Both the position numbers and the translations under genes were made by a program. The notes beneath the pieces were generated by a model that was not told where the DNA came from, did no database searches, and saw only the letters and a program-made list of their open reading frames with translations. From contig NZ_AP017655.1 of NCBI RefSeq assembly GCF_002355855.1, positions 2,917,001-2,981,000 on the forward strand: a stretch of DNA of 64,000 bases. Direction: 5' to 3'. Of this stretch, positions 1 through 7,047 are shown piece after piece. How positions within the stretch are numbered: the first letter of the stretch is position 1; each line of letters begins with the position of its first letter. The DNA comes from Sphingobium cloacae (lineage in GTDB: Bacteria > Pseudomonadota > Alphaproteobacteria > Sphingomonadales > Sphingomonadaceae).

Positions 1-3000
1 AACGCGCCCTTATAGCCGTGGCGCATCACGCCCGCGATCCATTTGGGATTGGTGACGCGCCCGCGCACGATGCGGCCGATCTCATCCTCCAATGTACGGA
101 TGACGGGGCGTTCCGGGCGGCTGTGGTCGTTATGATAGCTGATCGGCCGGGCGCCCTTGAGATGTTCGACCGCCGCCGCGATGCCGCCTTCGAACTGGTA
201 GTAATCGTCGCTGTCGAGCAGGTCATGTTCCCGATTGTCCTGGTTCTGGACCACCGCGTCGGCATCGGTCAGGCGGGCGGCGAACAGGTCGCGCTGCGCA
301 TCCCCCTCCACGCCGCCGCCATAGGCATAGCCGCCCCAGTCGAGATAGACGTCGGCCAGATCGGCGCGGCTGTGCCAGATCCGCTCGTCGATCATCGCCT
401 GCAAGCCCGCGCCATAGGCTCCGGGCTTCGATCCGAACACGCGCGCGCCGGCGCGGCGGTTGGCGGATGCGGCATCCTGCCCCCGGTCGATCATCGCCGC
501 CATGTCCGCGCGATGGCGGGCGGCGGCGGGATTGTCCTCCTCCGGCTCGTCCAGTGCCATGACGGCGCGCGCGGCGCTGTCGATGAGGTCGATCTGCTCC
601 GGGAAGGCGTCGCGGAAGAAGCCGGAGACGCGGAAGGTCACGTCGACGCGCGGGCGGCCCAGTTCGGCGACCGTCATCATCTCGAAGCCGACGACCCGGC
701 CCGACGTCCACTCCCAGCGCGGCCGCACGCCCATCAGCGCCAGTGCCTGCGCGATATCGTCGCCGCCGGTGCGCATATTGGCGGTGCCCCAGGCGGAAAG
801 GGCGATGGCCCTGGGGTGGTCGCCCTCCCGCTGGAGATAATCCTCAACGAGAAGCTGGGCGGACTTGCGCCCCAGTTCCCAGGCGACGGCCGTCGGAACG
901 GCGCGTGTGTCGACGGAAAAGAAGTTGCGCCCGGTGGGCAGGACGTCCGGCCTCCCCCGCGTCGGCGCACCGGACGGGCCGGGGAGGACGAAACGCCCGT
1001 CCAGGCCCGCGATCAGCGCCTCCGCCTCCCGCGCGCCGCACTGGTCGATGCGAGGGGCAAGGTCTTCGGTTATCGCACGCAGCACGGCCGCGGAGCGCGG
1101 CCCTGCCGTCTCCGCGCCGTCCAGCATGGCGAGCGCCAGAAGCTCCAGCCGTTCGACCGCATCGCCACAGCTTCGCCATGGATCGGCGGACAGGGACGTC
1201 AGCCGCTCCGGCCTGGGGCCGTTCCATGGGTCGGCCATGCGGCAATCGAGCGGATCGAAACCAAGCGAGAGGTCGTCGGCCATGGCGCGGAGCAGCGATG
1301 CCTGCCCGTCATGCTCATAGCCGCGCGGCGTGCGCGCCAGCGCCGCGAGCAGGTCGCGCCGCAGCCGCCCCTCCGGCGAGCGGGTGAAGATGTGCAGCCC
1401 GTCACGAATCTGCAATTCCTTGAGTTCGCACAGATAATTGTCGATGGCGGAGAGCGCGTCGTCGCCGTCTCCGGTCGCGCCCGCATCCTTGTCCAGCCCC
1501 TGCGCGCGCGCCAGGTCGATAATGTCCCGCCGCAGCCGCTCCAGCCGTCGCGGGTCCATGCCCGCGGCAAGATAATATTCGTCGACCAGCGCTTCGAGTT
1601 GCTTCAACGGCCCATAGCTTTCCGCGCGTGTGAGCGGAGGCGTTAGATGATCGACGATGACCGCGCCGATGCGCCGTTTGGCCTGCGTGCCCTCGCCCGG
1701 ATCGTTGACGATGAAGGGGTAGAGCTGGGGCAGGGCGCCGGCGCAGATTTCCGGGAAGCAATCGGCGGAAAGGGATACCGCCTTGCCCGGCAGCCATTCC
1801 AGATTGCCATGCTTGCCCACATGGACCAGCGCCTGCGCGCCAAAAATCCGCTCCAGCCAGATGTGGAAGGCGAGATAGGCGTGGGGCGGGGGCAGCGCCG
1901 GATCGTGATAGCTGGTCTTGGGATCGATATTGTAACCCCGCGCCGGCTGGACCGCCAACACGACATGGCCGAAGCGGTGAATGGCGAGCCGGAAGGCGCC
2001 TTCGCGCACGAAGGGGTCGGCTTCGGGCGGTCCCCAGCGTTCGAGCATCGCTTGCCGCGCCGCTTCCGGGACATGGGCGAAGGCGGCGCCATAGTCGGTC
2101 AATGGCAAGGCGGCTTCGCCGTGCCGTTCCAGCGAAGCGAGGTCGTTGGTGACGCCGCCGGTCATCACGCGCATCAGGTCCGCGCCATCTTCCGGCGCGG
2201 CGCCGGTGTCGTAACCCGCTTCCCGCAGGGCGGCGAGGATGGCGGCGGCGCTGGCCGGCGTGTCCAGCCCCACGCCATTGCCGATCCGTCCGTCCCGGTT
2301 GGGATAGTTGGCGAGGATCAGCGCGACGCGCCGCTGCTTGGGCGGGGTGCGGCGCAACGCGGCCCAGTTGGCGGCGAGATCGGCGGCAAAGGCGACCCGG
2401 TCCGGCGCGACCTTGGGGACGACGATGCCGCATTGCGTCACGGCATCGAAGCGTTCCGCCGCCTTGAAAGTCACCGCGCGGGTGAAGATGCGACCGTCCA
2501 CCTCCGGCAGGGCGACGTTCATCGCCAGGTCGCGCGGGCCAAGCCCCCGTGCCGACGCTTCCCATTCCGCCTGCTCCACCCCGGCGAAGGCCAGCTGCAG
2601 GATCGGGCAGTCGGCCTGTTCCAGCACGGCTGGCGTCCGCTTGTCCCCGGCGGACGAGGCGGCAAAGCTGGTCGCGTTCAGGATCGCGTCGGGCGCGATC
2701 TCGCCCAGCAGGCCGCGCAGCCAGTCGATCGCGAAGGGTTCGCGCAGTGCCCGGACATGGACGGCGGCGACGTTGAAACCGCGCGCCTCCAGCGCCTCCA
2801 CCATGGCGTCGACGGCGTCCAGCGTGCCCGCGATCATCAGCGCGCGATAGAAGATGAGGAGCGCGACGGGCTTCCCGTCCAGCCACCCTGTCCGCAAATC
2901 CGCCAGTGTAGGGCGGTCGCAGCCCTTGAGGTAAAGCCCTGCATCGGCAACCGGCACCGGATCGTCCGGCGCGCCCGCATCCTCGCCGATCAGTCTGGCC

Positions 3001-3470
3001 GCCAGGCGCAGGAAGGCCAGCGCATTGGCCGTCCCCCCCTGCCGCAGATATGCGCGCAGCTTCTCCCGCACCTCGGCGGGCAGGGTGGACGCGCGGTCAA
3101 GCGCCGGGTCCGCCTCCCGCCCATCGGCGATGGCGGCGAAGGCGATGCCCTTTTCCCGCGCGATGGCGGCGATCTCATCTATGCCATAGGGCCAGTAGCT
3201 TTTGCCCCCCAGCAATATGACGCACACGAAACGGGCATGGGCGATCGTCTTTTCGACATAGAGGTCCGTCGAATAGGGATGCCGCAATGGCAGCAGGTTG
3301 GCGAGCCGGACGCTGGGAGCACCCGGCGGCAACTGCCCCGCCGCCTTGGCGAAGCAGGCCAGTTCGCTGTCCGCCACCGTCAGGATCACGATGTCGCCCG
3401 GCGGCTGGTCGAGGTCGATCGCCTCCTCCCCATCGGTGATGGTGCCGGGGGTGGCGGACAGCAGGTGCAT
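1..3470 (-). CDS. cobN: Cobaltochelatase subunit CobN (3' end cut by window)
   Basis: This is the large subunit of the aerobic, ATP-dependent cobaltochelatase (CobNST), which inserts cobalt into hydrogenobyrinate a,c-diamide in the cytoplasm. The reverse strand reads open without a stop from the ATG at 3470 to the window edge, giving about 1156 residues of a family usually near 1250. Characteristic CobN segments are visible, for example LVHVGKHGNLEWLPGK and NPYPNRDGRIGNGVG-like stretches (here ANYPNRDGRIGNG), plus RVTNPKWIAGVMRHGYKGA near the cut end. The start ATG overlaps the cobW stop by one base (TGATG), which indicates translational coupling. Both genes lie behind a cobalamin riboswitch, so expression should fall when cobalamin is plentiful. 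Long open frames on the opposite strand here are high-GC shadows. Confidence 0.95.
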   Translation of the reverse strand, partial: MHLLSATPGTITDGEEAIDLDQPPGDIVILTVADSELACFAKAAGQLPPGAPSVRLANLLPLRHPYSTDLYVEKTIAHARFVCVILLGGKSYWPYGIDEIAAIAREKGIAFAAIADGREADPALDRASTLPAEVREKLRAYLRQGGTANALAFLRLAARLIGEDAGAPDDPVPVADAGLYLKGCDRPTLADLRTGWLDGKPVALLIFYRALMIAGTLDAVDAMVEALEARGFNVAAVHVRALREPFAIDWLRGLLGEIAPDAILNATSFAASSAGDKRTPAVLEQADCPILQLAFAGVEQAEWEASARGLGPRDLAMNVALPEVDGRIFTRAVTFKAAERFDAVTQCGIVVPKVAPDRVAFAADLAANWAALRRTPPKQRRVALILANYPNRDGRIGNGVGLDTPASAAAILAALREAGYDTGAAPEDGADLMRVMTGGVTNDLASLERHGEAALPLTDYGAAFAHVPEAARQAMLERWGPPEADPFVREGAFRLAIHRFGHVVLAVQPARGYNIDPKTSYHDPALPPPHAYLAFHIWLERIFGAQALVHVGKHGNLEWLPGKAVSLSADCFPEICAGALPQLYPFIVNDPGEGTQAKRRIGAVIVDHLTPPLTRAESYGPLKQLEALVDEYYLAAGMDPRRLERLRRDIIDLARAQGLDKDAGATGDGDDALSAIDNYLCELKELQIRDGLHIFTRSPEGRLRRDLLAALARTPRGYEHDGQASLLRAMADDLSLGFDPLDCRMADPWNGPRPERLTSLSADPWRSCGDAVERLELLALAMLDGAETAGPRSAAVLRAITEDLAPRIDQCGAREAEALIAGLDGRFVLPGPSGAPTRGRPDVLPTGRNFFSVDTRAVPTAVAWELGRKSAQLLVEDYLQREGDHPRAIALSAWGTANMRTGGDDIAQALALMGVRPRWEWTSGRVVGFEMMTVAELGRPRVDVTFRVSGFFRDAFPEQIDLIDSAARAVMALDEPEEDNPAAARHRADMAAMIDRGQDAASANRRAGARVFGSKPGAYGAGLQAMIDERIWHSRADLADVYLDWGGYAYGGGVEGDAQRDLFAARLTDADAVVQNQDNREHDLLDSDDYYQFEGGIAAAVEHLKGARPISYHNDHSRPERPVIRTLEDEIGRIVRGRVTNPKWIAGVMRHGYKGA

Positions 3471-4507
3471 CAGCCCAGAATATCCCGCAGGTCCGATGCG
3501 ATGACCGACCGGTCCAGTCCCTTCTGCCCGATCACGACCAGCTGGGTCCGGCGTATTTCCGCAGGCATCCATGCGCGGTCGTAGAAATGCTGGATGCGCG
3601 GGCCGACGGCCTGCACGATGAGGCGGCTCTGCTTGCCGTTTACCGCCACCATGCCCTTGACGCGCAATATGTCATGCGCCGCGATCAATGCGCCGAGCCG
3701 GGCGGTGAGCGCCTCGACTTCTCCGACCTCGCCGCCGGTGACGACGAAGCTGTCGAAATCGTCATGGTCATGATCGCCGCCCTCCCCGTCATGGTGGGAT
3801 GGCCGGGCGTCAAGGCTGTCTTCCGCCGCCGCCGTGATGCCCAGCAGCGCGCCCACGTCCACGGCGCCATGATCGGCGCGGACGATCTTCACGCCCGCGC
3901 GGGTTTCCGCCTCGACCTGCGCCTCGACCCGCGCTAGCGTGGCGGTATCGACCAGATCGGTCTTGTTCAGCACCACCATGTCGGCGCAGGCCAGCTGGTC
4001 CTCGAACAGTTCCTCCAGCGGGCTGTCATGGTCGAGATTGGGATCGGCGGCCCGCGCCGCCGCCAGCGCGGCTTCGTCCGTGGCGAAGCGTCCCGCCGCC
4101 ACCGCGTCCGCATCGATCAGCGCCACTACGCCGTCCACCGTCGCGCGGGTGCGGATGTCGGGCCATTGGAACGCTTTCACCAGCGGCTTGGGCAAAGCGA
4201 GGCCGGACGTTTCGATGATGATATGGTCGGGCGGGTTCGGCCGGTCGAGCAGCTTCTGCATGGTGGGCAGGAAGTCGTCGGCCACGGTGCAGCAGATGCA
4301 GCCGTTGGCGAGTTCGACGATGTCGTCCTCCGGGCATGCCTCGTCATTGCATCCCTTCACCAGCTCGCCGTCCACCCCGACATCGCCGAACTCGTTGATG
4401 ACGAGGGCGAGGCGGCGGCCCCTGGCATTTTGCAGGAGATGGCGGATGAGCGTGGTCTTGCCCGCGCCCAGGAAGCCGGTGACGACGGTGGTGGGCACCT
4501 TGCTCAT
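3470..4507 (-). CDS. cobW: CobW-type GTP-dependent metallochaperone
   Basis: A 345-residue COG0523/CobW GTPase, thought to deliver cobalt to the CobN chelatase. The N-terminus carries the Walker A loop GFLGAGKTT (about residues 10-18). It is followed by an INEFGDVGVD switch region and the family metal motif CICC (in ANGCICCTVADD). A His/Asp-rich stretch (HHDGEGGDHDHDD, near residue 260) precedes the C-terminal CobW_C domain. The ATG at 4507 was chosen because the protein begins MSKVPTTVVTGF and is preceded by GGGAGAAGG. A longer frame upstream only translates the riboswitch leader. The stop overlaps the cobN start, so the two are co-translated. The start also overlaps the stop of an 18-codon leader frame. 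Confidence 0.95.
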   Translation of the reverse strand: MSKVPTTVVTGFLGAGKTTLIRHLLQNARGRRLALVINEFGDVGVDGELVKGCNDEACPEDDIVELANGCICCTVADDFLPTMQKLLDRPNPPDHIIIETSGLALPKPLVKAFQWPDIRTRATVDGVVALIDADAVAAGRFATDEAALAAARAADPNLDHDSPLEELFEDQLACADMVVLNKTDLVDTATLARVEAQVEAETRAGVKIVRADHGAVDVGALLGITAAAEDSLDARPSHHDGEGGDHDHDDFDSFVVTGGEVGEVEALTARLGALIAAHDILRVKGMVAVNGKQSRLIVQAVGPRIQHFYDRAWMPAEIRRTQLVVIGQKGLDRSVIASDLRDILG

Positions 4508-4560
4508 GCGCCTTCTCCCGTCGGTTTGAGGAAGGGGGGAGCGGCAGTAACGGTGTTCAT
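4504..4560 (-). CDS. Possible 18-residue leader peptide before cobW
   Basis: A short frame begins with ATG at 4560, encodes MNTVTAAPPFLKPTGEGA and stops with TGA that overlaps the cobW ATG (ATGA). A purine-rich GGGAAG lies just upstream, though CCTCCC intervenes. It sits between the cobalamin riboswitch and cobW. If translated, it could couple ribosome flow to cobW. No family resemblance is seen, and it may be chance. Confidence 0.25.
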   Translation of the reverse strand: MNTVTAAPPFLKPTGEGA

Positions 4561-4777
4561 GGGAGGTCTTCCCTCGCAGCGCCGGAGCAACCGGGCCAGG
4601 GCTTGCCGGCGCCATCCAGCGGCCCGGTGCCGGTGGACGCACGACGGCTGGCCCGCGCCCATGACCGGGCGTTCGCCCATGGACGCAGGACCACGCGGCC
4701 CCAGCCGCATGACATCGTCGCTCAGACGGAAAACACCGTGCCGCGGCCATCCCCTGGACCAGGGCAAGAGCGACCAG

Positions 4778-4996
4778 ACGCCGGCAGGTCTCCTGGCTCG
4801 CGGGTCATCGCCCGATGCACGGCCTTCCCGGACCTCGCCTGTTTCAGCGTCCGGCCCAGTGGCTGCTTCCCTTGGGGGAAGCGTGTGCATCGCGCTGCCG
4901 CTTACAGTTGCAGGGACAGCTGCGGCTTGGGATGGAGCTTCCCTGCCCATCCGCACCGCATTCCCATTTTCAGCCTCTTGCGAGGCACCGGCGCGA
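4778..4996 (-). promoter_or_regulatory. Cobalamin riboswitch upstream of cobW-cobN
   Basis: Read on the minus strand, the element contains the conserved pieces of a cobalamin riboswitch in order. These are a GGTGCC start, a GGGAA box, CTGCAACTGTAAGC, GCCACTG, and the B12-box AGCCAGGAGACCTGCC at 4798-4783. The outer P1 helix can form between CGCCGG at the 5' end and CCGGCG at the 3' end. It lies about 270 nt ahead of cobW. The expression platform is not clear; a CCCTGG-A-CCAGGG hairpin sits at 4752-4764. Expected action is repression of cobW-cobN when cobalamin is bound. Confidence 0.93.
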
Positions 4997-5069
4997 TCAA
5001 TACCCGGACGCGACGGATGCCGCCCCGGACGACCGGCTCATATCGCCTGCACCGGCGGGCCGCAAGGGC

Positions 5070-5648
5070 TCAGCCGCCGCCGTTCAACGATTGCAGCCGC
5101 CATGTCCGGTGAAAGGACAGGACGGTGCGCGAGAGCGGGGCGATGTCGATCGCGAGCGTGGCGCGCAAGGGCAGGTCGAGCGCGTGGCACAGGGCGGCGC
5201 GAATCATCATCGGGTGGGTGATCGCGCAGACCGGCCGCCCGCTTTCCCGGATGCCGTCGAGCCAGCAGCCGATCCGCGATGCCGCCGCCTCCATGGTTTC
5301 GCCGCCCGGCGCCTCCCTCGTGGGATCGGCCAGCCAGCCGGTCAGCGCTTCCGGTTCGTCGCTTCCGATCTCCTCGAAGCATCGGCCGGCCCAGCGTCCC
5401 CAGCCCATGTCGGCCAGCGCGGCTTCCGGCCGGGCGAGCAGGGAGAGGGCGAGAGCGGTTTCCTCCGCCGCGCGCGACGGGCTGCGGAAGGCATGATCGC
5501 GCAAGCGCCCGGGAAGCTCCATGCGGGCCGCTGCCCGGAGGCCGCCTTCGTCCAGCGATTCCGAAGGGTCGGGAAAACCGCCGCGGCGGCTGGAGGGCGT
5601 GGCCGCGATGCACAGGAGCAGGAGAGAGGTCGGCAGGGTAAACTCCAA
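5070..5648 (-). CDS. Histidine phosphatase superfamily protein lacking the usual N-terminal histidine
   Basis: A protein of about 192 residues of the phosphoglycerate mutase-like fold, the group that includes alpha-ribazole phosphatase (CobC) in nucleotide-loop assembly. The C-terminal half has the second-His motif context (ITHPMMIRAALCHAL, about residues 143-157). At the N-terminus, where family members carry an RHG or CHAAT-like motif with the phospho-accepting histidine, this protein reads LLLLCIAATPSSRRG, with Ile14 at the expected His position. The frame starts with TTG at 5648; no in-frame ATG or good ribosome site is seen, so the start is uncertain. It sits between the two cobalamin riboswitches, and its 5' region overlaps the plus-strand one. 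Context points to a cobalamin-related role, but activity is doubtful. Confidence 0.75.
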   Translation of the reverse strand: MEFTLPTSLLLLCIAATPSSRRGGFPDPSESLDEGGLRAAARMELPGRLRDHAFRSPSRAAEETALALSLLARPEAALADMGWGRWAGRCFEEIGSDEPEALTGWLADPTREAPGGETMEAAASRIGCWLDGIRESGRPVCAITHPMMIRAALCHALDLPLRATLAIDIAPLSRTVLSFHRTWRLQSLNGGG

Positions 5649-5664
5649 CAGGCCGTTGACGCCG

Positions 5665-5790
5665 CCAGCCCCCCGGCTCTAAGGGCTGCATCGTCCTGGA
5701 AGAAGAAGCCGGTGCAAATCCGGCGCGGTCGCGCCACTGTTATCGATGCGGACATCCGCCGTCGAGAGCCAGACCTTCCTCCCGGATCGT
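5665..5790 (+). promoter_or_regulatory. Cobalamin riboswitch upstream of cbtBA
   Basis: The plus strand shows a compact cobalamin-riboswitch core: CCGGTGCAAATCCGG (5709-5723), then GCGCCACTGT, then GAGAGCCAGACCT (5764-5776). These match the conserved core helix, the CACTG box and the B12-box of the family. The 5' limit is approximate. It ends about 45 nt before cbtB, so it should switch cobalt uptake off when cobalamin is abundant. Confidence 0.9.
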
Positions 5791-5835
5791 AAGATCAACC
5801 CTTGGGACGCGCAATCCCTTCAGGAGCAGAATATC

Positions 5836-6063
5836 ATGGCAATGAGCGCCGCATTTTTCGACGACGGCTTCATCCCTGTCCAGGGTGGAACGGCGATCCC
5901 GGTCGAGGACATTCTTCCATGGGCCGTGTTCGGCTCGCTGATCGCCTTGATCTTCCTCTATTTCGTCAGCACGGAACAGGGCGCCGTCGCGATCTTCGAC
6001 GGCATGTACGTGCATGAGTTCGTCCATGACGGACGGCATCTCCTCGGCTTTCCCTGCCACTAG
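5836..6063 (+). CDS. cbtB: Cobalt transporter subunit CbtB
   Basis: A 75-residue single-span membrane protein. One hydrophobic helix (about residues 25-45, ILPWAVFGSLIALIFLYFV) is followed by the CbtB C-terminal signature HEFVHDGRHLLGFPCH, whose histidines are predicted metal ligands. The ATG at 5836 has AGGAG eight bases upstream; extending the frame upstream would translate the riboswitch. It is followed nine bases later by cbtA. CbtAB is a predicted cobalt importer inferred from its regular association with cobalamin riboswitches; that control is present here. Confidence 0.93.
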   Translation: MAMSAAFFDDGFIPVQGGTAIPVEDILPWAVFGSLIALIFLYFVSTEQGAVAIFDGMYVHEFVHDGRHLLGFPCH

Positions 6064-6072
6064 GGCCGGGTC

Positions 6073-6807
6073 ATGACGAAGGATCTGTTGTGGCGCGGGA
6101 TGCTTGCGGGCATCCTGGGCGCCTTTCTTGCGACCCTGTGCGCCCATCTCGTCGCCGAGCCGCAGGTCGACCGCGCCATCGCCTATGAAGCCACCCATGC
6201 CGCCCATGCGGCCCATCATGACGAAGGGCCGGCGGGTGGCGAGGAGGAGGAACTGGTCAGCCGTCCTACCCAGAAGGGGCTGGGTCTGTGGACGGCCCTT
6301 TCCCTCTATGGCGCGGCGGTGGGCGGCATCTTCTCGCTGCTGTTCGCTTATGGCTATGGCCGGTTCGGGCGGATGGGGCCGCGCAGCTTCGCCCTGCTGC
6401 TGGCGGCCCTGGCGTTCCTGCTGGTCGTGGTCGTCCCGGCGCTCAAATATCCGCAGACGCCCCCGGCGGTCGGCAAGCATGAAACCGTGGAGCTGCGCAC
6501 CGCCGCCTATTTCTCGATGATCGCGCTGTCGCTGGCCGGCGCGGTGATAGCCTGGAAGCTGTGGAGCGCTTTGGCCCAGTCCCGGCGCGGGATAGACGCG
6601 ACCCTGTTTTCGGCCGGCGCCTATCTGCTGGTCGTGGGCAGCGGCCAGATGTTGCTGCCCAGCATCGATGAAGTGCCCGATGATTTTCCGGCGACGCTGC
6701 TCTGGAATTTCCGGGTGGCGTCCCTGGCGACGCAGCTTCTGCTCTGGGCGACGATCGGCATCGCCTTCGGCCTGATGGCGGAGCGCCTGCTCCAGCGCCG
6801 GGGGTGA
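6073..6807 (+). CDS. cbtA: Cobalt transporter subunit CbtA
   Basis: A 244-residue membrane protein with about five or six predicted helices. The first (residues 6-26) is followed by a His/Glu-rich loop (THAAHAAHHDEG, then GGEEEE) likely to bind cobalt at the membrane surface. Further helices lie near residues 73-95, 103-123, 145-165, 178-198 and 213-235. Length and order match CbtA. The gene lies nine bases after cbtB in a two-gene operon under the upstream cobalamin riboswitch. Together they would supply cobalt to the CobW/CobNST route encoded on the other strand. Confidence 0.92.
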   Translation: MTKDLLWRGMLAGILGAFLATLCAHLVAEPQVDRAIAYEATHAAHAAHHDEGPAGGEEEELVSRPTQKGLGLWTALSLYGAAVGGIFSLLFAYGYGRFGRMGPRSFALLLAALAFLLVVVVPALKYPQTPPAVGKHETVELRTAAYFSMIALSLAGAVIAWKLWSALAQSRRGIDATLFSAGAYLLVVGSGQMLLPSIDEVPDDFPATLLWNFRVASLATQLLLWATIGIAFGLMAERLLQRRG

Positions 6808-7047
6808 ACGGAATATCTTTTTGCGGGCATTAGCGGGGCTGCGATCTGTCCGGGGGCGCGCGGCCGGCTGCGGGAAAACGGATGCCGGGATGGCGGAAGT
6901 GCCGATCGAATCGCACTTCTGCCGATCGGGCTATCGTGATCGAGCCACGCCTTTCGACCAACCGAATGTCCTGTCATGGTCATGAAATGATCCCTTCCTA
7001 GCGGGCGGATGCTGCAACGCAACATCTGCATATGAAGGGGTATCATA

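Noticed and set aside
18..3584. Two very long plus-strand open frames (542 and 645 codons)
   Set aside because: They are antisense to cobN and the end of cobW, whose minus-strand translation has clear family motifs; long antisense frames are expected at this GC content.
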